Positions 1 to 6,825 of a DNA stretch of 56,025 bases are shown piece by piece; within the stretch, counting starts at the first letter, position 1, and every line of letters begins with the position of its first letter. The notes under the pieces were generated by a model. The model had not been told where the DNA came from. It made no database searches and saw only the letters and a list, made by a program, of their open reading frames with translations. Made by a program: the position numbers and the translations under genes. The stretch is from Armatimonadota bacterium (GTDB taxonomy: Bacteria; Armatimonadota; Armatimonadia; Armatimonadales; Capsulimonadaceae): the NCBI GenBank assembly GCA_025353925.1, contig JANXNV010000173.1, positions 1 to 56,025 of the forward strand, written 5' to 3'.

Positions 1-1
1 C

Positions 2-619
2 TGCCGCCTGGCCCAGCTCGCCCGCGCGACTGGCATTCACCTAGTCATCGCGACTCAGCGGCCCTCGGTGGACGTCATCACCGGTACCATCAAAGCAAAC
101 ATCGGATCGCGCATCGCCTTCAGCGTGGCGACGCAGGTCGATAGCCGGACGATCATTGATATGCCCGGTGCGGACCGCCTGATCGGGCGCGGGGATATGC
201 TATATATGCCGATTGATGCCGCCAAACCCCTGCGCGTTCAGGGCTGCTTCATCGGGGAGCGCGAGACGGAAGACTTAGTCAAATACCTACGTGACCAAGA
301 GGAAGCGGTTTACACGATGATTCCCTCGGAGATGGGGGGCGGGGGCAGCGGGGGCGGGGACGATTACGACGACGGCTCCTCCGACGAGCTGTTCGAGCCG
401 TGTGTGCGCTGGCTGGTACTGCAGGGTCAGTGTTCGACTTCCAGCTTGCAGCGCAAGTTCAAGATCGGTTACACCCGCGCGGCCCGGTTAGTGGAGTTCA
501 TGGAAGCCCGCCAGATCGTCGGCACTCAGGACGGGGTCAAGCCGCGCGAGATCCTGCTGCGCCCTGAGAACGTTGAAGCGTTCTTCCTCGGGACCGGGCA
601 GGGGGATGTGGGGCAGTGA
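2..619 (+). CDS. ftsK: DNA translocase FtsK/SpoIIIE, C-terminal part (truncated by window start)
   Basis: The frame is open from the first bases of the window. It begins inside the RecA-like motor with the LVIATQRPSVDVITGTIKAN segment, which is highly conserved in FtsK/SpoIIIE, followed by the RIAFSVATQVDSRTIID and GRGDMLY motifs. An acidic and glycine-rich linker (about residues 90-105 counted from Met68) leads to the winged-helix gamma domain (LQRKFKIGYTRAARLVEFME), which in the family reads KOPS-type polar sequences. The protein pumps DNA through the division septum and helps resolve chromosome dimers. The N-terminal membrane segments and Walker motifs lie outside the window. The stop overlaps a following GTG-started reading frame by 4 bp. 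Confidence 0.95.
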   Translation, partial: CRLAQLARATGIHLVIATQRPSVDVITGTIKANIGSRIAFSVATQVDSRTIIDMPGADRLIGRGDMLYMPIDAAKPLRVQGCFIGERETEDLVKYLRDQEEAVYTMIPSEMGGGGSGGGDDYDDGSSDELFEPCVRWLVLQGQCSTSSLQRKFKIGYTRAARLVEFMEARQIVGTQDGVKPREILLRPENVEAFFLGTGQGDVGQ

Positions 620-756
620 AGACAACCTCTCACTTTGAGGGGCAAGTCCTTCGCAAACGTCCATACATCAAACTGGAGTGGGGTAAACACCTTCGCGTAG
701 TCACGCTGTCGGACGGCGAGACTTTTCACAATGCGTTCTTCGACCGCGATTCCTGA
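616..756 (+). pseudogene. DUF4258-like remnant with apparent internal deletion
   Basis: A 46-codon frame starts at a GTG that overlaps the ftsK stop (GTGA). The product starts with KTTSHFEGQVLRKRPYIKLEW and jumps to KHLRVVTLSDGETFHNAFFDRD. From memory of the DUF4258-type proteins often found beside DUF2283 genes, about 25-30 residues normally lie between the RPYI..EW part and the LRVV.L.DGET.HNAFFD part. This copy therefore looks like an in-frame deletion derivative. It could still be expressed as a micro-protein, but the toxin-like fold is probably lost. The family assignment is from remembered motifs; the missing segment is inferred. Confidence 0.5.
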
Positions 757-768
757 GGAAATATCAAA

Positions 769-990
769 ATGAAACTTCACTACTATGCTGATACAGACTC
801 TCTTTACATTGACCTCAGCGAGAAGACGAGCGTGGAATCTCGAGAAGTATCTCCCGGCATCGTTCTGGACTTTGACGACGCAGGCCATCTTTGTGGTATT
901 GACGTGGATCATGCCAGCAAAAATTTAGATTTATCGAGCCTGGAAACGGTCGCACTGCCAATCATCTCAGAATCTTTGGTTCATGCCTAG
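769..990 (+). CDS. DUF2283 family small protein (antitoxin-like)
   Basis: This 73-residue protein shows the DUF2283 pattern: MKLHYYADTDSLYIDLS at the start, then VSPGIVLDFDDAGHLCGIDV, the typical short beta-rich repeat (Y..D.D.LYI.L ... V.PG...DFD..G...GIDV). DUF2283 proteins are commonly paired with DUF4258-type proteins and are treated as probable antitoxins. Here the gene lies 12 bp downstream of a DUF4258-like remnant, so the pairing fits. The start has a GAGGAAATATCAAAATG context with a good ribosome-binding site. If the partner is indeed broken, this gene is an orphan antitoxin. Confidence 0.75.
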   Translation: MKLHYYADTDSLYIDLSEKTSVESREVSPGIVLDFDDAGHLCGIDVDHASKNLDLSSLETVALPIISESLVHA

Positions 991-1002
991 AGGAGTAACA
1001 CT

Positions 1003-1190
1003 ATGCCACTCAATCTTAAGCCCGAAGTCGAAGCGAGTGTCAGCCAGGGGGCAGCAAAAGAAGGCGCAGCAGTCTCCGAATATCTGGAACGGACGATCCC
1101 GAAGAGATCGCGCGGCGAGGCGCAGAGTGGGAAGAGTTCAAGAAAGGGATGAGCGAAAACCACTCGTCCGGTAGGATTTTTTATCCATGA
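1003..1190 (+). pseudogene. VapB/RHH-like antitoxin, frameshifted
   Basis: An ATG at 1003 behind AGAGGAGT opens a frame reading MPLNLKPEVEASVSQGAAKE and VSEYLERTI, typical of the N-terminus of short ribbon-helix-helix or VapB antitoxins. In that frame it ends at 1152 after basic nonsense. The neighbouring frame reads TDDPEEIARRGAEWEEF followed by KKGMSENHSSGRIFYP and a stop at 1188-1190, which looks like the proper antitoxin C-terminus. A single-base frameshift around 1085-1095 would join the two. No toxin gene follows. A sequencing error is possible; degeneration fits the broken neighbour at 616-756. Confidence 0.5.
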
Positions 1191-1226
1191 CCAGAATTGT
1201 TGTTCTAGGTCCCTGTGCATAAGTAA

Positions 1227-1301
1227 CCTAGGATTTCCCTCAGCCCCGGAGGGGCTTTCTCCGAATAGCCCGGCCTTTCAAGGCCGGGTCTAAATCCTAG
1301 G
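1227..1301. repeat. Nested palindromic element (outer stem enclosing two hairpins)
   Basis: CCTAGGATTT (1227-1236) pairs perfectly with AAATCCTAGG (1292-1301). Inside lie two further perfect hairpins: AGCCCC/GGGGCT with a GGA loop (1242-1256) and CCCGGCCTT/AAGGCCGGG with a 2-nt loop (1269-1288). As RNA or single-stranded DNA this folds into a three-way junction. The first inner hairpin followed by TTTCT may act as a weak terminator for the small-gene cluster. A REP-type or miniature mobile element is equally possible. Confidence 0.6.
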
Positions 1302-1383
1302 AAACATTGGCGCGAGTACTTACCAGCGTCGAGCATCTGACGCGCTATGCGGCTGCTCGGCATTGGAAGGGTTCTTGAGGGCC

Positions 1384-2823
1384 TCAGTGCGTAAAGCTCA
1401 CACCTACTTCTCCGTGCTGAACCAGGCAGTCTGCACCGCGTGATTTTGCTTTGCTGAGCGCTTCCAGGGCGTGCTGCAAAAGCATCTCCGAATTTGCCGT
1501 TTCGGGTGTCAGCACAGCCACCCCAACGCAGGCGGAGAGAGCTAGCTCCTCCCGGCCGATCCCCGCAATGCCGGCTCGGATACGCTCGGCGGCCATCCGT
1601 GCCCCGGTCTGGCCGGTCTCGGGCAGGATGACTGCAAACTCGTCCGCCCCAATCCGAGCGACGATATCAACCGAACGAATCTTAGATTTGACCAGAGCCG
1701 CCACGGAGCAGAGTGCCGCATCTCCCGTCTCAAATCCGAGTGACTGATTATACACCCCGAAATTATCCAGATCGAGCACGACCAGAGAAAGCGGATGGTG
1801 ATAGCGAGCCGCCCGTTCCACCTCCATGCGAAGCTGCTCCTGAAAGGAACGGTGCCCCCAGACCCCCGTCACCGCATCGTGTAGAGAAGGCTGCTGCAGC
1901 GCACTCTCGGCCTGCTGACGGGCCAAGGCGCACCGCGCCGTCTCGATGGCAGCCCAGGTGTCCTCCAATGCTGCAAGCGCTTCCAGGCTTTCAGGAGCTT
2001 CCGGCACCGAGGCTTCAAGGATTTGAACAGGTTCCACGCCGATGCTCGCACTTAAAATTCCGATAATCGTGCCGTCGGCATCATGCATTGGAACCATGCT
2101 GGACTTAACCGTGCAGACGCCGCCCGCATGACGGTCCCGGCGGACCATGTCCATCAAAGACTCCCCGGACAGCACCCGGCGGACACACCCCTCGGTGGCG
2201 GTGCGTTCCTCCAGCGAGATAACCTTGTCCCAGAGTGTCGAGGTCAGCATTGTCGCCGACGACACCCCGTAGAGCTGCTCACAGGCAGCATTCCAGCGGA
2301 TAATCTTGCCGCTGGGCGCGAAACAAAAACAGGCGACGGGAAGCGTTTGAAAGAACTCCTGAAACTGCCGGGAGGCGTGCTGCCGCAGAGTATCCATCTC
2401 ATCTTTTTTCGTCTGGGCCACCTGCAGCTCAGCGATCAGGCGATCCCGCTGGGCATCGTAAACGCTCTGCTTCTTCTCCCACGCTTTGCGCTCATCTTTG
2501 AGAAAAGACTGCGCGGTCGCAAACTGCGTGCTCAGCACGGAGCGCGTCACTCCTAGGGCAAGACACACGGAAAGTATCAGACCGATCCCGCCCGCCTGCA
2601 TGAGCTTAAAAGAGCTCTCGGTGGGAGAGATGTCGGGCGAAAGCACGGGTGAGGGCTTCGCGGGGGTAGACCGGATCCGACCTATGCGAGGGGCGATCTT
2701 GGGTCGCGCAGTCGCGGCGACAGGAAGCGATTTCGGGGCCAGATGGAGAGAGACTCCATACTGAAAAACACCCAGAGAGAGCAAAGTGAGTGAGATTGTG
2801 AGTGGAAAAAGCGTGCGGCGCAT
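1384..2823 (-). CDS. Membrane-bound PAS-GGDEF diguanylate cyclase
   Basis: This 479-residue protein has two hydrophobic segments (about residues 5-28 and 75-95) with a Pro-rich, probably extracytoplasmic stretch between them. A coiled-coil region (about 105-165) and a PAS domain follow (FFQTLPVACFCFAPSGKIIRW onward). The C-terminal GGDEF domain has the active-site motif in the form GADEF (residues 392-396). An RSVD sequence five residues upstream matches the RxxD inhibitory I-site for c-di-GMP feedback. GADEF is a variant of GG[DE]EF, so cyclase activity is likely but not certain. Predicted role: making c-di-GMP in response to a PAS or periplasmic signal. It is transcribed alone, with a 106-bp gap before the ABC permease. 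Confidence 0.85.
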   Translation of the reverse strand: MRRTLFPLTISLTLLSLGVFQYGVSLHLAPKSLPVAATARPKIAPRIGRIRSTPAKPSPVLSPDISPTESSFKLMQAGGIGLILSVCLALGVTRSVLSTQFATAQSFLKDERKAWEKKQSVYDAQRDRLIAELQVAQTKKDEMDTLRQHASRQFQEFFQTLPVACFCFAPSGKIIRWNAACEQLYGVSSATMLTSTLWDKVISLEERTATEGCVRRVLSGESLMDMVRRDRHAGGVCTVKSSMVPMHDADGTIIGILSASIGVEPVQILEASVPEAPESLEALAALEDTWAAIETARCALARQQAESALQQPSLHDAVTGVWGHRSFQEQLRMEVERAARYHHPLSLVVLDLDNFGVYNQSLGFETGDAALCSVAALVKSKIRSVDIVARIGADEFAVILPETGQTGARMAAERIRAGIAGIGREELALSACVGVAVLTPETANSEMLLQHALEALSKAKSRGADCLVQHGEVGVSFTH

Positions 2824-2929
2824 GCGAAGTCCGTGAATTCCCTGCGACTAATTGACTCAGTCGGCAGTCTAGCGTTACCCATCTTTCGGCAGGAAAGCTT
2901 TGTCACCCTATCCGTCTTTTAGCGAGTTT

Positions 2930-3826
2930 TTACAAATCGCGCCGCTGAAACAGCGTCAGCCCCAGAGCGAAAAACACGGCCATGTAGAGGAGAATATAGA
3001 GGAGATCCGCTTCCGAGGTCGCCGCAACAACTGCGGACTGGCTGGGATCGCGGCGGGCCAAGAAGAGGCTAAAATCAAAACCGGCACTGCCGACCGGGCC
3101 ATGCCCGATCCCGAGCATCCCCCCACCGTCGGCATCCAGTCCGCGCGAGATCCAGTGGTTCATCCGGCTCAGCGGGACCACATACCCGGTGATACGGCTC
3201 AATGTCTCCAGCAGGGGAATTTCCAGGATACGCGAAAGGATGTGCAGCAGGTCTTCGCCCAGTGCCACCCCGGCGGCGATCAGAGCGAGCGACGACGAGA
3301 GGGCGTAAGTCGCGAAAGTCGAAAAACACAGCGTCAGAGTCGTGAACAGCAGTGGAAACAAACCTGCCGCCGCAATCCCGCCCCAAATACGCGGATGGTA
3401 CGTCCCCGTTTGATGCCAGATCGAGCCGGCCAGCAGCAGCCCCCAGACCACGACACATATGGCGAGGAGAAGATTAATACCCAGCCATTTGCCGAGGTAG
3501 ATCGCGGTACGCGGAATGGGTTTCGGCACGATCACCGACAGCACACCACGGTCGATTTCCGATGTGATCGCCCCCGCGGACAGCGCGACCGCCAGGACTG
3601 CCCCGAAAAACTTGATCGTCCCGCAGCCGACCCAGGCAAAGATGCGGCCCATATTGTTCAGTGCCGTCGGCAGGTCTAAACCGACCACCAGGCCGATATG
3701 CAGGTGCAGCGGCAGGAATGCAAACCCGAGATAGAGCGTGGAAATGACCACCGCCGCCAGAAATACTCGCCGCCGGATGGCCTCTTTGATTGTCAGCCCC
3801 GCCAGTATCAGAATGCCGTGAATCAA
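2930..3826 (-). CDS. ABC-2 type transporter permease
   Basis: A 298-residue polytopic membrane protein with about six hydrophobic segments, beginning ILAGLTIKEAIRRRVFLA, which resembles NosY/ABC-2 permeases. The sequence AGAITSEIDRGVLSVIVPKP is a typical ABC-2 signature (mostly SxE...G....l...P). The start is a TTG that overlaps the stop of the upstream ATPase gene (TTGA), with GAGAGG placed 8 nt before it, so the two are translationally coupled. It should form the membrane part of an exporter with the ATPase at 3823-4761. The substrate cannot be told from sequence; drugs, lipids or copper-related cargo are all possible for the class. Confidence 0.85.
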   Translation of the reverse strand: MIHGILILAGLTIKEAIRRRVFLAAVVISTLYLGFAFLPLHLHIGLVVGLDLPTALNNMGRIFAWVGCGTIKFFGAVLAVALSAGAITSEIDRGVLSVIVPKPIPRTAIYLGKWLGINLLLAICVVVWGLLLAGSIWHQTGTYHPRIWGGIAAAGLFPLLFTTLTLCFSTFATYALSSSLALIAAGVALGEDLLHILSRILEIPLLETLSRITGYVVPLSRMNHWISRGLDADGGGMLGIGHGPVGSAGFDFSLFLARRDPSQSAVVAATSEADLLYILLYMAVFFALGLTLFQRRDL

Positions 3827-4761
3827 GGCGTATCCCTCTCGACTACCCGGATAAAGAGATCTTCCAGCGTCTCTCGCATCGGCACGAGTGACAGAAGTCG
3901 CCCGCCATGCCCTACCACGGTGGCGGCCAGCTCAGGGATCACACCCTCTTCACTGATCGTCGCCGCGATCTCGTCGCCCGTTACTTCGACCGTGCGTGAC
4001 AGGCGTTCCAATGCCGCGATCAGCCCCGGTGTCTGCCCCTGCACCCGCATCTTGACGACAGTCGGCGCAGCCAGCAAGTCATCAATCTTCCCTTGCCGGA
4101 TGACCTGGCCTGACTTTAGTATCGCCACCTGATCACAGGACATCTCGATCTCGGAGAGCAGGTGCGAGTTGAGCAAAACGGTCTTCCCAGCAGCTTTCAG
4201 CCCCGCTACGATGTCACGTACCTCGCGCCGCCCCAACGGGTCAAGGGCACTGGTCGGCTCGTCCAGGATCACCAGATCGGGGTCATTCAGGATCGCCTGG
4301 GCCAGCCCCACTCGCTGCTGCATCCCTTTGGAGAACTCACTCAGGCGGCTTTTGCGCCGTGCGATCAAGCCCACCTGTTCCAGCACTTCGGGAATGCGCC
4401 GTTTCCGGGCCGCTTTGCTCATTCCGTAGAGCCGCCCGTGGAGGTCCAGAAACTCCTCGGCGGACAAGAACTCATGAAACTGGAACTTCTCCGGCAGGAA
4501 CCCCAAATGTGCCCGCGCCTCCTGGTTCCCGACCGGCTGCCCGAGCAGAAATGCCTGCCCCGAGGTCGGCTTGATATTCCCCAGCAGCATATTGATCGTG
4601 GTCGTCTTCCCCGCCCCATTCGGCCCAAGCAGCCCAAACACCTGCCCTCTCGGTACCGAAAGCGACAGGTCCTGCACGGCTGTAAAAGCTGGCCGCCCGA
4701 CCGCGCCGCCATATTCCTTCCGCAGATTGCTTGTTTCGATCGCGGTGCTGGTTTGAGTCAT
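3823..4761 (-). CDS. ABC transporter ATP-binding protein (ABC-2 exporter)
   Basis: A 312-residue ATPase with Walker A GPNGAGKTTT, Q-loop GFLPEKFQFHEFL, signature FSKGMQQR, Walker B LVILDEPTSALDP and the H-loop in NSHLLSEIE. The order and the C-terminal extension (about residues 225-312) fit the NosF/CcmA-like class that works with ABC-2 permeases. The ATG start overlaps the stop of the PIN-domain gene by 4 bp (ATGA) and is preceded by GAGG. The gene is therefore coupled to a toxin-type gene upstream and to its permease downstream. The toxin gene may have been inserted at the head of the exporter operon. Confidence 0.92.
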   Translation of the reverse strand: MTQTSTAIETSNLRKEYGGAVGRPAFTAVQDLSLSVPRGQVFGLLGPNGAGKTTTINMLLGNIKPTSGQAFLLGQPVGNQEARAHLGFLPEKFQFHEFLSAEEFLDLHGRLYGMSKAARKRRIPEVLEQVGLIARRKSRLSEFSKGMQQRVGLAQAILNDPDLVILDEPTSALDPLGRREVRDIVAGLKAAGKTVLLNSHLLSEIEMSCDQVAILKSGQVIRQGKIDDLLAAPTVVKMRVQGQTPGLIAALERLSRTVEVTGDEIAATISEEGVIPELAATVVGHGGRLLSLVPMRETLEDLFIRVVERDTP

Positions 4762-5261
4762 GTGGTTCCTCTGACGACAGCAGCAACATCAGTGCTCGAA
4801 AAGCGTTCCGGGTTCAAGGTAGCAAGCCCTTCAGCCTCAGAGGCTCTTACTAATCGCAAGTCTGCCGTGACTAGAAGGCAAGGCGGGCTACCCGGCGGAA
4901 GGCTATTCTGATAGCGCAGGTATGTTGCTAGGATAGCGGCGTCGTTCAAGTTCAAATTATGCTTCAGCACGTAGGCAAGACCCGCAAGAACCTGTTCGTC
5001 CCCAATGTTAATCAAGCCGAACCCGTCACTGGAAACAACCTCGTCTTGTAATTTAGAAATAGCTCGAACGAATGCATTATTCGCTATTAGTCCGCCATTG
5101 CGTTTACGGTGCAGAATTGCAAATGTCTCAGCGTATCCCCAAATAGTGAATTGCATTCGGGAGCGTGGAACGTGGTTGAAAATCTCCGTTACTGTTTCCA
5201 AACCCGTTTCGGCATAATACCGTTTGACAAGACCACTCGCGTCCCATAATAAAATGACCAT
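4758..5261 (-). CDS. PIN-domain ribonuclease toxin (VapC-like)
   Basis: This 167-residue protein has the four acidic positions expected of a PIN nuclease: D7 (LLWDASGLVKRYY), E45 (WGYAETFA), D107 (LNLNDAAILATY) and D134 (VTADLRL). It should cleave RNA in a Mg-dependent way and be neutralised by the small protein encoded 3 bp upstream (5265-5486). The ATG start directly follows the antitoxin stop. The stop overlaps the ABC ATPase start, so reading through this toxin gene would feed ribosomes into the exporter genes. It differs from the two closely similar PIN proteins at 16692 and 22555. Confidence 0.85.
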   Translation of the reverse strand: MVILLWDASGLVKRYYAETGLETVTEIFNHVPRSRMQFTIWGYAETFAILHRKRNGGLIANNAFVRAISKLQDEVVSSDGFGLINIGDEQVLAGLAYVLKHNLNLNDAAILATYLRYQNSLPPGSPPCLLVTADLRLVRASEAEGLATLNPERFSSTDVAAVVRGTT

Positions 5262-5264
5262 ATG

Positions 5265-5486
5265 CTATTTTCCCTCTTCGGGATAACGCAAAGCAATCAT
5301 TTCTCTGGAGGCAGCATTGTCTTCAGGGCGAACGCCTCCAGCAATCATTTGTGCATACAGATCGTGAATTGTCCCACTGTGATCGGGAACAAACCCAATA
5401 TCGGCGTTCAGTTTTTCCAGTGCCCGCAGTATCGATTCGCGGTCTGCAAACATAGATTCAGTTTCAGCAAGTTTTCCTTCAGACAT
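5265..5486 (-). CDS. Antitoxin of PIN toxin (VapB-like)
   Basis: A 73-residue acidic protein encoded 3 bp upstream of the PIN gene. The ATG at 5486 is chosen because GGAGG lies 6 nt before it; an in-frame TTG two codons upstream sits on the ribosome-binding site. The N-terminal half is helical and has no clear DNA-binding motif. The C-terminus contains SREMIALRYPEEG, and a similar SRE-hydrophobic-Y tail is present in antitoxins at 17144 and 22995. In VapB proteins this region normally occupies the toxin active site. Assigned by position, size and the shared tail. Confidence 0.7.
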   Translation of the reverse strand: MSEGKLAETESMFADRESILRALEKLNADIGFVPDHSGTIHDLYAQMIAGGVRPEDNAASREMIALRYPEEGK

Positions 5487-5501
5487 AAACAACCTCCGCT
5501 T

Positions 5502-5843
5502 TCAGTCCCTGTTGCGGCTTACTCCAAGTTTTCGCTCCCGCAAAAAGCCCGTGATCATCACAAACCCCTGGGCTGCCATGATATTCGTGACGAAATAAAA
5601 GACCAGCTCTTCCAGGGGCAGCGGACCGGCGTAAATGCCGACCACGCGGGCCGGATCCACGCGCCAAATGCCGTGCCCTAGAGCAAACGCGTCACAGGCA
5701 CCCAGGTAGATGGTTGCAAGCAGCACGGCGGCGCAGAGCAGGCGTCGCCACCGCCACAGCTCGCGCCCGGCAGCCGCCCACTGCACGGCGATCACCGGCA
5801 AAGACCACCACAATTCGTAACTCAAATACGCGGTATGGCTCAT
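5502..5843 (-). CDS. crtYd: Lycopene cyclase subunit, CrtYd-like
   Basis: A 113-residue membrane protein with three hydrophobic segments and the PLEELVFYFVTN motif. This is the PxE(E)xxFY signature of the heterodimeric and fungal-fusion lycopene beta-cyclase (CarR domain) family. It overlaps the upstream subunit by 4 bp (ATGA), as in the actinobacterial crtYc-crtYd pairs. The two halves together cyclise the ends of lycopene to make beta-carotene-type or monocyclic carotenoids in the membrane. No other carotenoid genes (crtE, crtB, crtI) are in the window. Confidence 0.8.
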   Translation of the reverse strand: MSHTAYLSYELWWSLPVIAVQWAAAGRELWRWRRLLCAAVLLATIYLGACDAFALGHGIWRVDPARVVGIYAGPLPLEELVFYFVTNIMAAQGFVMITGFLRERKLGVSRNRD

Positions 5844-6169
5844 AATTCGTGCCCCTTCGAATCAGGCTTGAGATACCGCGCGAGCACAACCAGCAGCAGA
5901 CACAAAAGGATACCCTGGGCGAAGTAGAACGCGTACTCTTCCCAGGGCAGATACAGCACAAAATGGCTTGGCGGGGCAAACACCGGATCGTAAGTCCAGA
6001 GCTTGATTTTTGCCGCGTGGTTGTCCCAGGGCGACGTGTACACAAAAGCCAGCCCACAGACCGCCGCACACGCTCCCAAATGCCGCCCGCGCCAGCGGCG
6101 GCGGACCGTCAGCGCGAGCATTGCGATGGGAACAACTAGGAATACCAGTAGAAAGACAGCGTACGTCAC
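5840..6169 (-). CDS. crtYc: Lycopene cyclase subunit, CrtYc-like
   Basis: A 109-residue membrane protein with three hydrophobic segments. It carries SPWDNHAA (about residues 46-53) and PWEEYAFYFAQG, the second being the same acidic FY motif as in the partner downstream. Size and order match CrtYc as the first half of a split lycopene cyclase. The start is a GTG at 6169 that overlaps the stop of the exported-protein gene (GTGA), giving three translationally coupled genes in a row. The distinction between c and d is by gene order. Confidence 0.8.
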   Translation of the reverse strand: MTYAVFLLVFLVVPIAMLALTVRRRWRGRHLGACAAVCGLAFVYTSPWDNHAAKIKLWTYDPVFAPPSHFVLYLPWEEYAFYFAQGILLCLLLVVLARYLKPDSKGHEL

Positions 6170-6690
6170 TTGACGATGAATGTTTTCATCGCGGCATCGA
6201 CTGCACGGTCGTATTTTGCTCCGTCAGAAGCAAGCGTGGAAGCCGTTCCGACAAATTTTTTGCTCCCGTGGCCAGAAAACATGAAGAAGACTTGCTGCAG
6301 CACTTTACCCTGCGGCTTAGTCTGGGCGACGATTTTTATCCCCCGCAGCCCGGAAGCCGTAATAAAAGGGGTTTGGCTTTGCAGGTGGAAGCCGGGAAAG
6401 TGCAAATTCATCTGCTGAGTATTCAGCTGCGCATATCGTGCGAGTGGAACGCCTGCTGACTCGACTACGAAGTTCAGGTTAGGCGCGAAGCCGCCCGTTG
6501 GGCGAGCATAGGCCACATGATACTTCGCCCCTGGGAAGGGAGCCACCGTCCATCCCGGCGGCGCAACATAGGAAAAATCGGCCTCCGACACGCGTGCGGG
6601 GGCCGCAGCGAGCGGGGTAGTCACCCCAGATCCGAACATACATAAACCCACGGCTAATACGAGGGACCACTGAACTTTTGCAAACATCAT
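6166..6690 (-). CDS. Exported protein of unknown function, possibly PsbP/DcrB-like
   Basis: The ATG at 6690 is chosen because AAGGAG lies 8 nt upstream. The protein is then 174 residues with a signal peptide (residues 1 to about 31, ending PLAAAPA). The mature part (FSYVAPPGWTVAPFPGAKYHVA ... PNLNFVVESAG ... LRGIKIVAQT ... QQVFFMF) has the layout of the PsbP/DcrB (DUF1795-type) fold: a start reading like PxGW, a central NxN stretch and a C-terminal AxxDxAMKTF helix. It is coupled to the two lycopene cyclase genes. Its role is not known. Confidence 0.6.
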   Translation of the reverse strand: MMFAKVQWSLVLAVGLCMFGSGVTTPLAAAPARVSEADFSYVAPPGWTVAPFPGAKYHVAYARPTGGFAPNLNFVVESAGVPLARYAQLNTQQMNLHFPGFHLQSQTPFITASGLRGIKIVAQTKPQGKVLQQVFFMFSGHGSKKFVGTASTLASDGAKYDRAVDAAMKTFIVK

Positions 6691-6825
6691 TTTACTCTCT
6701 CCTTCTCTATAGTTAAGGATACCGCATACTGGCGATTTTTGCCGAATCGAATAAAATTTGCCCCTATCGGGTATCATTGCTTGTTAGTCAACTGCATTTA
6801 CCCGAAAGATTTAGAAAAGGCATCT

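Noticed and set aside
2900-3679. 259-codon open frame on the plus strand
   Set aside because: Antisense to the ABC permease and rich in Arg, Gln and His; a shadow frame.
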